Shown: in pieces, positions 8,981 to 17,255 of the stretch
Layout of the letters: each line of letters begins with the position of its first letter
Numbering within the stretch: the stretch's first letter is position 1
Assembly: GCA_016715815.1 (NCBI GenBank)
Contig: JADJXN010000001.1
Coordinates: 313,501-377,500, forward strand
Length of the DNA stretch: 64,000 bases
Reading direction: 5' to 3'
DNA from: Oligoflexia bacterium
GTDB lineage: Bacteria; Bdellovibrionota; Bdellovibrionia; JABDDW01
The notes under the pieces: generated by a model
Told to the model about the DNA's origin: nothing
The model's database searches: none
Seen by the model: the letters and a program-made list of their open reading frames with translations, nothing else
Program-made: the position numbers and the translations under genes

Positions 8981-9034
8981 CTTGTTATTCCACGGCTGTT
9001 AAGTTAAATGAACGTTTTTAAGGAGAAACCACAA

Positions 9035-10144
9035 ATGAATAAGCTATTAGGCCTTTTAGTAGTGTTTGCACTTGTTAGTCAGCTAGCTGATGCTGCCCCA
9101 AAAAAGAAATCAAAGGTTAAAAAATCAAAGACAACAAATACGTCTACAACCTCAAAGAGAAACAAGAAAATGACTCCTGAGCAGATTAAGCAGGCAAATA
9201 AAGCCGCCGCTGCTGCAGTTGATGTTGCACAAAAGCCAGCGCCAGTGGGCTTAGTTGCTAAGGTTACTCCAGCGGCACCAACAGCTATAACAACAACGCA
9301 AGTAAAACAGCCAGAAGTAGCAAAAGCTAAATCAGGTTTTGGTTTAACATGGCTTAGCATAAATGGTTTGGGAATGAGACCTTTTCAAGGAATTGACGAT
9401 GGTAAGTTGGTTGAGATTTCCTCTTGGGAGCAGCCCAATATTAAATATAAATTTAATGAAAACTGGTCAGTAGCTGTAATGCCTCAATTTTTCCATACAT
9501 GGTTTGGTGATCAGCAAAAAGAACAAGATGTTGGAGCAAAAAGTGGTCAGCTAGAGCAAGGTGCTGCATTTAATATGGGTAACGTTGCTTTAAAGCTTAC
9601 AAATTCAAATTTGCTAAAATTTGGTGATGGCTTTAAAGTTGATGGCCAACTAAGATTTGATCTTCCAACAAGTGAAGTTGCTCAGAAAAATGATCAGGTG
9701 GGTGAAACATGGGTATCAACAGGCATTTCAAAATCTTTTGGTAAGTTTGATCTTAAAGGAACACTTATTGGACGCATTTACCATCAAAGTTATAACACCT
9801 CAAGACTTGTTGATAATAAAGATGTTCGTTTGCAGAATAAAGCTGCTCGTCACTATCAGTACTTAGATGTAGGCTATAACTTTACAGAGAAACTCAATCT
9901 CACACTTGAGTACGGAACCTATGTTACTTACTCTTTTGAAGATGTTGAAACAAATCGTCCTCAAAAAGTTAGCATGAACAGGATTGCAGATATTGGTCTG
10001 AGTTATACATTTACAAAAAACTTTACTCTAGCAGTAGGTCTTTCTGAGGTAACAAGTTCCATAAATGATACTCGTATGCCCTTTGACACTGCTAACACTG
10101 CTGAGGGTGGGGAAGCATACTTTGTAGCTTCATTTAATATCTAG
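9035..10144 (+). CDS. Outer-membrane beta-barrel protein with Lys/Ala-rich N-terminal linker
   Basis: 369 residues from the ATG at 9035 (AAGGAG nine bases upstream); an ATG 27 bases earlier would spoil the signal peptide MNKLLGLLVVFALVSQLADA. After the signal comes a low-complexity basic segment (about 20-95, rich in K, S, T, A, P), then alternating amphipathic strands (for example NIKYKFNENWSVAVMPQFFHTW) ending in AYFVASFNI, whose final aromatic pattern is typical of barrels inserted by BamA. The linker could bind peptidoglycan. It is preceded by a sigma-54 promoter and followed by a terminator, so it is probably monocistronic. Specific function is not recognised. Confidence 0.8.
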   Translation: MNKLLGLLVVFALVSQLADAAPKKKSKVKKSKTTNTSTTSKRNKKMTPEQIKQANKAAAAAVDVAQKPAPVGLVAKVTPAAPTAITTTQVKQPEVAKAKSGFGLTWLSINGLGMRPFQGIDDGKLVEISSWEQPNIKYKFNENWSVAVMPQFFHTWFGDQQKEQDVGAKSGQLEQGAAFNMGNVALKLTNSNLLKFGDGFKVDGQLRFDLPTSEVAQKNDQVGETWVSTGISKSFGKFDLKGTLIGRIYHQSYNTSRLVDNKDVRLQNKAARHYQYLDVGYNFTEKLNLTLEYGTYVTYSFEDVETNRPQKVSMNRIADIGLSYTFTKNFTLAVGLSEVTSSINDTRMPFDTANTAEGGEAYFVASFNI

Positions 10145-10170
10145 TTAAGATATACAAACATAAGATTTTA

Positions 10171-10199
10171 AAAACCCCGACCTTAACTCGGGGTTTTTT
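10171..10199 (+). terminator. Rho-independent terminator
   Basis: A stem AAAACCCCGA / TCGGGGTTTT with loop CCTTAAC is followed by a T run. It ends the outer-membrane protein transcript. Confidence 0.9.
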
Positions 10200-10259
10200 A
10201 TTTGCACTACGCGTAAAAGTTTGTAACACTATATGTAAAGCATCAAAAGGAGTTGAAGC

Positions 10260-10559
10260 TTGAAGCCAATATATTTTTTCTTAAGAGAATTTTTAGAACA
10301 CCCATTAAAAGTTGGAATTGCTGCTATTGCCATAGCCCTTGCAAGCCTTATTACAGAGGGAAGTTTATTTAACCTTTGGAATTTAAGTGTAGAAAGACAG
10401 AGGCTTATTGCAAAACATCAGTTTGTCACTAAAAAAAATCAGGAACTAAATAATAAAATTTTAAAAGCTACAAATTCAGATAATTTCATAGGTCATGAAG
10501 CGCGCGAAAGACTTGATCTTGTGAGTGAGGATGAGCTGGTTTTTATCTTTGACAATTAG
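10260..10559 (+). CDS. ftsB: FtsB/DivIC-family septum formation initiator
   Basis: 99 residues. The start is TTG with AAAGGAG eight bases upstream. There is one membrane segment at about 16-34 (VGIAAIAIALASLITEGSLF), then a coiled coil (40-70) and the family's C-terminal motif HEARERLDLVSEDELVFIF. FtsB-type proteins bridge FtsL and FtsQ in the divisome and activate septal wall synthesis. The position a little downstream of eno matches the common eno-ftsB neighbourhood, here separated by the outer-membrane protein gene. Confidence 0.85.
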   Translation: MKPIYFFLREFLEHPLKVGIAAIAIALASLITEGSLFNLWNLSVERQRLIAKHQFVTKKNQELNNKILKATNSDNFIGHEARERLDLVSEDELVFIFDN

Positions 10560-10697
10560 ACATTACAGCTTCTGTCATGGGTTAAAAATATTGCAAAAAA
10601 ATCTTGCTTGATTAAAACCATAAGCTCGTTTAGCTTGAATATTAGGGCACCTAAGTGCTCAGGAATTAACAATATTTTTTAGGAGGGGTATAGTTTT

Positions 10698-10913
10698 ATG
10701 GCAGCAACTGGTAAAGTTAAGTGGTTCAACGATAGCAAAGGCTTTGGTTTCATCGAGCGCGAGGGTGGCAAGGATGTATTTGTTCACTACTCAGCTATTC
10801 AAGGAGAAGGTTTTAAAACCCTTCCTGAAGGTGCACCAGTAGAGTTTGAATTGTTAGAAACAGATCGTGGCCCACAAGCCGCTAATGTTTCAGTTTTAAA
10901 AGGTAATCAATAA
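10698..10913 (+). CDS. CspA-family cold-shock protein
   Basis: 71 residues forming one cold-shock domain: MAATGKVKWFNDSKGFGFIE contains RNP1 (KGFGFIE), and DVFVHYSAI is RNP2. It binds single-stranded RNA/DNA as an RNA chaperone. TAGGAGGGG gives a very strong ribosome-binding site. The 138-base upstream gap contains a short inverted repeat around AGGGCACCTAAGTGCTC and probably a structured 5' leader, as is common for csp genes. A terminator follows, so this is a single-gene transcript. Confidence 0.96.
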   Translation: MAATGKVKWFNDSKGFGFIEREGGKDVFVHYSAIQGEGFKTLPEGAPVEFELLETDRGPQAANVSVLKGNQ

Positions 10914-10934
10914 CACTTTAAAACAAGCATTAAC

Positions 10935-10968
10935 AAAAAGCCCCATGGTAAAACTCTGGGGCTTTTTT
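10935..10968 (+). terminator. Rho-independent terminator after csp
   Basis: The stem AAAAAGCCCCA / TGGGGCTTTTTT ends the cold-shock transcript. Confidence 0.9.
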
Positions 10969-11006
10969 ATTGCCTAAAATCCTAAACTTTGTTTACGCTA
11001 AACATA

Positions 11007-11381
11007 ATGAGTCAGTGGAATAAAGAAACCATCAAGTTATTACGTAAAAAACTTGGCCTTTCTCAAAGTGATTTTGCTTTAGCCTTAGGCTGCCGCCAGC
11101 AAACCATAAGTGAGTGGGAGCTGGGGCTTTATGAGCCAGCCAATGCCTACAACAAATTATTAGACATGATTAGTCTTCAGAGCCAAAACAACCTTGCAGC
11201 TAGCCAAACTTCGTGGTCTTCTCCCATGACAAAGGAGAAGGCGAAAAAGGCAGTCGTCAAAAAGGCTCAAAGTGTACTTACAAAAAGTAAGTCTCAGGAT
11301 AAATATGAGCCACAAGAAACAAGCAGTCAATCAAACTATTATGAGCCAGAGTTTAGAGAATTTGACCCTGCTATAGACTAA
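11007..11381 (+). CDS. XRE-type helix-turn-helix DNA-binding protein
   Basis: 124 residues from the ATG at 11007; an in-frame TTG 18 bases earlier is less likely. The N-terminal half is a lambda-repressor/Cro-like HTH: LRKKLGLSQSDFALALGCRQQTISEWELGLYEPANAYNKLL. The C-terminal half is low-complexity and basic-then-acidic with repeated YEP motifs (KYEPQ, YYEPEF), probably disordered. It lies five bases before polA and is probably cotranscribed with it. The target is unknown. Confidence 0.85.
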   Translation: MSQWNKETIKLLRKKLGLSQSDFALALGCRQQTISEWELGLYEPANAYNKLLDMISLQSQNNLAASQTSWSSPMTKEKAKKAVVKKAQSVLTKSKSQDKYEPQETSSQSNYYEPEFREFDPAID

Positions 11382-11386
11382 GTTTC

Positions 11387-13930
11387 ATGAAAAAAGTTTA
11401 CCTTGTAGATGTTAGCTCACTTTTTTTTAGGTCATTTTATGCCATTAGACAGCTTAATAATTCTAAAGGCATTCCCACAAATGCCCTTTATGGTTTTTTA
11501 TCAGTCATAACAAAACTTTTAAAAGAACATAAACCCGACAGCATTGCCTTTTGTTTTGATAGGCCAGAGAGTGGTTTTAGAGAAGAAATCTATGAAGACT
11601 ACAAAGCCAACAGAAGTGAGCCGCCGGATGATTTAATAAAACAATTCCCTTATTTGCCAATTTTAGCTCAGGCTCTTTCAATTAAGTGTTTTGATAAAAA
11701 AGGTTATGAGGCAGATGATATCATTGGAACTTTAGCTCAAAAGGCGAAGAAAAATGGTTCAGAAGTGGTGATTGTTAGCTCTGATAAAGATTTTGCCCAA
11801 TTAGTAGAGCCTGGGGTTAAAATCTTTGATCCTGCAAAAGAGATTTATATGGATGCACTTGAGGTTCGCTCCAAATTTGGTGTAGAGCCCAATCAAATTA
11901 TAGATTACTTAGCATTAATTGGAGATTCCTCAGATAACGTGCCGGGTGTTGATGGTGTGGGGCCAAAAGCCGCGCAGAAGCTATTAAACGAATTTGAAAA
12001 TTTAGATAATATTTATAAACACATTGATGATATTAAAAATGAGCGCCTAAGAGAGTTATTAAGGTCTCAAAAAGACAAGGCCTATTTGTCTAAAAAACTT
12101 GTTACTATTGTTAACGATGTTGAAGTTGAGTTTTCTCAAGAAGAAATAAAAACAAAACAACCCCAAAAAGAGTTGCTGGTGCCACTACTGCAAGAGTTGG
12201 AATTTAAAACGCTTTTGCAAAGACTCATCGGGGATGGTGGGGGGGGGAATGAAGAAAAAGTTGGTGTTGAAGTTGTTTTAGAAAAAAAGAAAAAAGAATT
12301 ATTAAGTACAACTAATGTCAATGAGCTAGATAAAAAATTAAAATTTAAAGACTCTTCTATTTGGCTGGAAGCTTCAAGTTCAGGAGGCTTTGCAGTAAGT
12401 GATTCAAAAACAGTTTTTAAGTACGAGGGTAATTTTGATCAATTGTCCCAATGGGTAAATGATAAAATAAAAAATCAAAACCTGGCTCTTGCTGGGTTTG
12501 ACACTAAAGCACTTGCTCATAGCTTTGATATTAAAAAAGAAATTTTTAAAAATGTTAAAAAAGATACCACGTTGACTTGCTATTGTTTAGGAGCAGGGGA
12601 TGATTTAGATTTTAAAAGCTTGGTTGAGATTTATTTGGAACAAAAAATACCAGAAATTATGGGGCCTGAGGAGAAACTTTCTCTTGTAATAGATTTAACA
12701 GATAAACTTGATTTAAATATTCAAAAAACAAATTCTCTTAAAGTTTTGAGAGAGATTGAATACCCACTTGTGCCCGTTTTATACCGCATGGAGTGTCAAG
12801 GCGTTTTAATAGACTCAAATTTATTACAAAACTATTCGAAGGAATTAAAAAGCCAATCAAAAAACATTGAGGCAGAAATTTTCAAACTTGCAGGATATGA
12901 GTTTAATGTAGGGAGCCCCAAACAATTAGCTCAAGTTTTATTTGAAAAATTAAAGCTACCAGTGGTGAGAAAGACAAAAACAGGTTATTCAACAGACTCT
13001 GAAGTTTTAGAAAAATTAAAAGATCAACACCCTATTTGTAACCAAATTCTAGATTGGCGTGAGTTAACAAAGCTCAACTCTACTTATGTAGAAGCTTTGC
13101 CTCAACTTGTATCTGAAAAAACAGGACGTGTACATACAAGTTATAACCAGGCTGTTACAACCACTGGAAGGCTTAGCTCAACACACCCAAATTTGCAAAA
13201 TATTCCCATTAGAACTTTGCGCGGACAAAAAATTAGAGAGGCCTTCATAGCCCCAAAAGGGAATGTTTTATTAAGTGCAGATTATAGCCAAGTGGAGCTT
13301 CGAATTTTAGCTCATATAACAAATGATAAAAACCTTGTTCAGGCATTTGAAAATGATTTAGATATCCACGCTGCAACAGCGAGTGAAGTTTTTGGCGTAA
13401 ATATTAAGGAAGTTACCTCTGAGCAAAGGCGCACAGCCAAGGCTATTAATTTTGGAATTGTTTATGGCATGAGTGAGTTTGGTTTGAGTGAAAATTTGAA
13501 AATTCAGAGAGAATTAGCTTCAGAGTTTATTAAAAAATATTTTGAAAAATACCCTGGCGTTAAAAAATACATGAATGACATAGTTCTTCAGGGAACTGAA
13601 AAAGGCTATGTAGAAACACTTTTTGGAAGAAGACGCTATTACCCAGGGATAAAATCAAGTAATAGAAATATTAAGCAAATGGCAGAAAGAGCCATAATTA
13701 ACATGCCCATCCAAGGAACAGCAGCTGATATTATAAAAAAGGCCATGATAAAAATTGATTCAGAAATTAAACAGGCAAAAATGATTATGCAGGTTCACGA
13801 TGAGCTTGTTTTTGAAGTGGAATCTAAAAATTCAGAGGAACTTAAAGCAAAGGTAAAAAACTGGATGGAAGAGACTACAAAACTGAATGTGCCATTAAAA
13901 GTTGATGTGGAGTGCGGTCCTCACTGGTAA
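11387..13930 (+). CDS. polA: DNA polymerase I
   Basis: 847 residues. Residues 1-285 are the 5' nuclease (LVDVSSLFFRSFYAI; YEADDIIGTLA; GDSSDNVPGVDGVGPKAA). Residues about 300-455 are the 3'-5' exonuclease-like domain; its exo I position reads SSIWLEASSSGG without the Asp/Glu pair, so proofreading is probably lost. Residues 460-847 are the polymerase: motif A DYSQVELR (about 632), O-helix RRTAKAINFGIVYG (about 681) and motif C VHDE (about 803). It fills gaps, removes primers and acts in repair. A nine-G run at 12239-12247 encodes the GGGG linker between nuclease and the rest. It overlaps the convergent lipoprotein gene by 10 bases. Confidence 0.97.
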   Translation: MKKVYLVDVSSLFFRSFYAIRQLNNSKGIPTNALYGFLSVITKLLKEHKPDSIAFCFDRPESGFREEIYEDYKANRSEPPDDLIKQFPYLPILAQALSIKCFDKKGYEADDIIGTLAQKAKKNGSEVVIVSSDKDFAQLVEPGVKIFDPAKEIYMDALEVRSKFGVEPNQIIDYLALIGDSSDNVPGVDGVGPKAAQKLLNEFENLDNIYKHIDDIKNERLRELLRSQKDKAYLSKKLVTIVNDVEVEFSQEEIKTKQPQKELLVPLLQELEFKTLLQRLIGDGGGGNEEKVGVEVVLEKKKKELLSTTNVNELDKKLKFKDSSIWLEASSSGGFAVSDSKTVFKYEGNFDQLSQWVNDKIKNQNLALAGFDTKALAHSFDIKKEIFKNVKKDTTLTCYCLGAGDDLDFKSLVEIYLEQKIPEIMGPEEKLSLVIDLTDKLDLNIQKTNSLKVLREIEYPLVPVLYRMECQGVLIDSNLLQNYSKELKSQSKNIEAEIFKLAGYEFNVGSPKQLAQVLFEKLKLPVVRKTKTGYSTDSEVLEKLKDQHPICNQILDWRELTKLNSTYVEALPQLVSEKTGRVHTSYNQAVTTTGRLSSTHPNLQNIPIRTLRGQKIREAFIAPKGNVLLSADYSQVELRILAHITNDKNLVQAFENDLDIHAATASEVFGVNIKEVTSEQRRTAKAINFGIVYGMSEFGLSENLKIQRELASEFIKKYFEKYPGVKKYMNDIVLQGTEKGYVETLFGRRRYYPGIKSSNRNIKQMAERAIINMPIQGTAADIIKKAMIKIDSEIKQAKMIMQVHDELVFEVESKNSEELKAKVKNWMEETTKLNVPLKVDVECGPHW

Positions 13931-14550
13931 CGGCGCCAGCCTACAACTTTTCCGCCTTCAAAAATGACTACGCGCTCTTCTTTTTGGTAGCCCTCAGAAG
14001 TAGTTAGGTATTCAATATAAGTCCACTTCTCGTTTCCGAACTGACGGTTTCCTGCAACTTCTACAGCCTCAGGGTCTCCCCAACTATCAGAAACAGCTTC
14101 TCTTGTCATGCCAACAACAATGTCTCCATTTTCAATAGCTTGTTTTACTTCAGGAGTTAGTTTTTTAGTTTTGTAAAAAAATCCTTTTTGAACGGCAAAG
14201 CGCTCCCTTGACTCAACGGTGGGAAGACTTAAAAAACTAATTCTTTCATCATCATTTTCTATATAGGGTTTAAGCCCATAGTACTGTTTTTTCTCTTTTT
14301 CAGTTAATGTAGCTTCAAGCTTTTTAAGCTTTAGTCTTTTGGTAACCGCTTGCTCTTCTTCTTCAGTTAATTTTTTGGAAGGGGAATAACCAAGCTCATC
14401 AAAGGTCTCAGATAAACCATTTTTTTGTGCTGCGTATTGTGCGTATTCATCCTCATTATCATAGGAATAGCTTGAGTGGCGACTTAAGGAACAGCCCTGA
14501 GCTAAAAATAATGCAGATAATACAAAACAAGTAACTAATTTTGATTTCAT
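13921..14550 (-). CDS. Lipoprotein with BamE/SmpA-like C-terminal domain
   Basis: 209 residues from the ATG at 14550 (AAGGAGC upstream). MKSKLVTCFVLSALFLAQGC ends in a lipobox (LAQGC), so it should be lipidated at Cys20. The middle is charged and helical (30-110). The C-terminal 75 residues, with GMTREAVSDSWGDPEAVEVAG, then WTYIEY and VVIFEGGKVVGWRRYQ, follow the SmpA/OmlA/BamE pattern (GMTxxxVxxxxGxP, then strands). BamE proteins stabilise the BAM complex; this one is longer, so it is a relative rather than a clear BamE. It is divergent from the FliL-like gene (76 bases). Confidence 0.75.
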   Translation of the reverse strand: MKSKLVTCFVLSALFLAQGCSLSRHSSYSYDNEDEYAQYAAQKNGLSETFDELGYSPSKKLTEEEEQAVTKRLKLKKLEATLTEKEKKQYYGLKPYIENDDERISFLSLPTVESRERFAVQKGFFYKTKKLTPEVKQAIENGDIVVGMTREAVSDSWGDPEAVEVAGNRQFGNEKWTYIEYLTTSEGYQKEERVVIFEGGKVVGWRRYQ

Positions 14551-14626
14551 TTTTTGCTCCTTCAAGCAATAATTTAATCGGAAGTTTTTTCTTAAAACTG
14601 AACAACTATTAGACGGAGCTAGACCT

Positions 14627-15844
14627 TTGGCTAATGAAACAAAAGATACTGAAAAACTAAAAGAGCTTGAGATTAATATAGCTCGTGAGCTGGACCAAAA
14701 AGTAAGGCTTTCAGAGCCAACGGATCCAAGATTGGATGGCTCTGTTGCTCTTAATCCAAGTTTAGTGCCTAAGTCAGCTGAGCCTGCTGCGAAGAGCAGT
14801 GGCGACTTCCAAAAAGTGCCAGCAAAAGCAACAGAGGAAGTTGTAACAGCTCGCAAAGTAGATGATATCACTCTTGATGAAGTAGATAGTATGTTGAGTG
14901 AAGTAGATGAGGAATTTGGAACTGTTTTAACAGATATTAAATCCGAGGTTGGGCAGGTTAAGTTTCAACAGGGAATGGAATCTATTTCCATTGGAAGCGA
15001 ATACCTTAAGGTTACTGAAGAAGAAGAAGAAGAAATAAAACAAAAAGATGAAATTCAACTTGAGAATGTTGAGCAAGTTGCTATTTCAGAAGAGTACTAT
15101 GATGTCACCAAAGATCCTAAAGCTCCACCCGAGGCAGAAAAAAATTTTTGGAACCATTTAACATCTTTAAGTTTAAGTGCAGCACTCTTGCCAGTGGAAT
15201 TTACAGTAACCATTTTTAAGCAAGCAATGCAGTTAAAGAGTTTGCCGCCATCACAAGTTTTAACTGAAACATTGGGTGCATTTAATTCTGTTTTGCAAGT
15301 GAGAGTAAATCTTGTAAAAGAATTTTTTGAATATATTGGTGACTACGAGAAAAAAACATATTTAAAAGTAATTATTTTATTTTTAATGCTAACAGGATTT
15401 TATTATCTTCTTAAAGATATAACTTTAAATGACCGTGATAACATAAACAAAGACCCCTTTTTAAAAACCTTTGATGAAGTGGCGCAAACAAAAACAGAAA
15501 TTCAACCCCCTACGCAAGAGGGTAAGGAAATTCCAGAAAATGTGATTAGGCTTTCAAGAGTGGTAAGTAATTTAAGAGCACAAAGCAAAAGACGTAGCCC
15601 TATGGCAGCAGTTGAATTATATATACAAACAACAGAAAGAGAAGCTGCCATTGAAATTAAGCTTAGAGAAAAAGAAGTAAAAGATATTATAGCGCGAACT
15701 TTAGAGCAATTTAGCTACACAGAGTTAGATAGTCTTGAGGGAAAGGATAAGCTAAAATTAAAACTCAGTTTAGCTATTAATAAAATTCTAAACAATGGAC
15801 GGATTAAAGAGATCTACTTTAATTCCTTTCAAATGAGCCAGTGA
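14627..15844 (+). CDS. FliL-like single-pass membrane protein with long cytoplasmic N-terminus
   Basis: 405 residues. The start is a TTG with GGAG about nine bases upstream. Residues 1-240 are acidic and soluble, with an EEEEEE stretch near 132. A single membrane helix lies at about 244-262 (YLKVIILFLMLTGFYYLL). The periplasmic tail from about 320 (MAAVELYIQTTEREAAIEIKLRE, through LKLKLSLAINKILNNGRIKEIYFNSF) has the FliL core pattern: strand, regulatory helices, and a final GxIKxIYFxxF. Classical FliL, a stator-associated protein, has only a short cytoplasmic start. No flagellar gene is nearby. It overlaps the convergent activator gene by 57 bases. Confidence 0.65.
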   Translation: MANETKDTEKLKELEINIARELDQKVRLSEPTDPRLDGSVALNPSLVPKSAEPAAKSSGDFQKVPAKATEEVVTARKVDDITLDEVDSMLSEVDEEFGTVLTDIKSEVGQVKFQQGMESISIGSEYLKVTEEEEEEIKQKDEIQLENVEQVAISEEYYDVTKDPKAPPEAEKNFWNHLTSLSLSAALLPVEFTVTIFKQAMQLKSLPPSQVLTETLGAFNSVLQVRVNLVKEFFEYIGDYEKKTYLKVIILFLMLTGFYYLLKDITLNDRDNINKDPFLKTFDEVAQTKTEIQPPTQEGKEIPENVIRLSRVVSNLRAQSKRRSPMAAVELYIQTTEREAAIEIKLREKEVKDIIARTLEQFSYTELDSLEGKDKLKLKLSLAINKILNNGRIKEIYFNSFQMSQ

Positions 15845-17119
15845 TTTTACGTCTATATTATAAGCCTTAATTCTGTCATGTAATGTGCTTTTGGCCATTC
15901 CCAATTCAACAGCAGTTTTTCTTTGATTACCATTATTAGCAATTAAACTTGCACGTATAACTTCCTTTTCAAATTCTTTTATAAATGGCATAGTGCTTAT
16001 TCTTTGATTAACGCTGCTACTAGATTGGGTGTCTGGAGTGAGAAATGTATTTTCCTTCATTAAATAATCAACATGTTGTGGCTCAATATATTTTTTAGGA
16101 AAAACCACAGAAGCCTTTGCAATAATATTTTTTAATTCCCTAATATTCCCAGGCCACTGATGTTTTTTTAAATCATTAATTGCCGTTTTTGAAAAACCCA
16201 CTTTATATTCTTTGCAAAATGTGTGAACGAGGTCTTCAAAATCTTCCATTCGCTCTCTAAGTGGTGGAATTGAAATTCTAATAACATGCATTCTAAAATA
16301 AAGATCAGATCTAAAAAGATCTGTTTTGACCATTTCTTCTAAATTTTTGTGAGTTGCCGTAATAATTCGCACATCAGTTTTTATTACTTTATCACTTCCT
16401 ACAGGTCTGATTTCATTGCTTTCAAGAGCGCGTAAAAGTTTTGATTGAAGGTTAAGGGGTAAATCTCCAATTTCATCTAAGAAGAGGGTTCCACCACGGG
16501 CAGCTTCAAAAGCACCCTTGCGATCTGTTGTGGCTCCTGTAAAAGCGCCTTTAATATGGCCAAAAAGTTCACTTTCAACTAAAGACTCATGTAAAGCGCC
16601 GCAATTAACTCCCACAAAGGGTTCTTTAGAGCGTGGGCTGATATTATGTATTTTATTAGCCACCACTTCTTTTCCACAACCGCTTTCCCCTTGAATAAAA
16701 ACGGGGAGTGAGGAATTGGAGATATCACAAAGAGATTCAAGTTGTGCCATCCATACCCTATTTTTTGAACTAAAACCTCTTAACTTCTTATGCTTTAAAT
16801 TATCACCAATTTGAAATAAGAACTCTAACTTTCCAATTTTTATCACACTTCCATGGGAGAGTTTTGCCTCAATAACCAAAAGGCCATCAACATAAGTTCC
16901 GTTTTCGCTGGAAAGATCTTTAATAAAGTACCCATGGGGACGCTTTTCAATGCGACAGTGATGAGGGCCAATATAAGGGTCAAAGAGAGATAAATTATTT
17001 GCACAGTCGCGGCCAATACAAAAATGCCCTTCTACAAAGTGCGGGTCGGGCCGAAGGGATTCACTAAGGGGCAAAAGGTAAGCAGGTGTTACAGGCTCTG
17101 ATTGATTTAATAGTGTCAT
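15788..17119 (-). CDS. FHA-domain sigma-54 activator (enhancer-binding protein)
   Basis: 443 residues from the ATG at 17119 (GGAGGATC upstream); a longer reading to 17218 lacks a site. The FHA domain is at 25-105, with GRDCANN, PHHCRIE and ENGTYVDG, which bind phosphothreonine. The AAA+ domain is at 115-345: Walker A GESGCGKE (144-151), the GAFTGA sigma-54 contact loop (191-196), Walker B LFLDEIG (212-218) and R-finger region SDLYFRM. A Fis-type HTH lies at the C-terminus (NGNQRKTAVELGMAKSTLHDRI). FHA input implies control by a Ser/Thr kinase rather than a histidine kinase. It is a candidate activator for the two sigma-54 promoters here. A possible sigma-70 promoter (TTGTGA-N17-TACACT) lies upstream. 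Confidence 0.95.
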   Translation of the reverse strand: MTLLNQSEPVTPAYLLPLSESLRPDPHFVEGHFCIGRDCANNLSLFDPYIGPHHCRIEKRPHGYFIKDLSSENGTYVDGLLVIEAKLSHGSVIKIGKLEFLFQIGDNLKHKKLRGFSSKNRVWMAQLESLCDISNSSLPVFIQGESGCGKEVVANKIHNISPRSKEPFVGVNCGALHESLVESELFGHIKGAFTGATTDRKGAFEAARGGTLFLDEIGDLPLNLQSKLLRALESNEIRPVGSDKVIKTDVRIITATHKNLEEMVKTDLFRSDLYFRMHVIRISIPPLRERMEDFEDLVHTFCKEYKVGFSKTAINDLKKHQWPGNIRELKNIIAKASVVFPKKYIEPQHVDYLMKENTFLTPDTQSSSSVNQRISTMPFIKEFEKEVIRASLIANNGNQRKTAVELGMAKSTLHDRIKAYNIDVKSLAHLKGIKVDLFNPSIV

Positions 17120-17255
17120 AAAATAGATCCTCCGTTTTGGCCTTTGTTCATGTTTAATGCCAAATGTGGGGATTAATAATGATGACTTGAGAACTAAAAG
17201 TGTAAAGAAATCTTGCAATTGTCACAAAATCTTTTTCGTAGTAGTTATTTAATCT

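Noticed and set aside
10646..10664. Sigma-54-like GGGCACCTAAGTGCTC before the cold-shock gene
   Set aside because: The GG to GC distance is one base short of the required spacing, and the word is better explained as a small hairpin in the csp leader.
14551..14871. Extended N-terminus for the BamE-like lipoprotein gene
   Set aside because: It would run across the divergent FliL-like gene and destroy the lipobox signal; AAGGAGC supports 14550.
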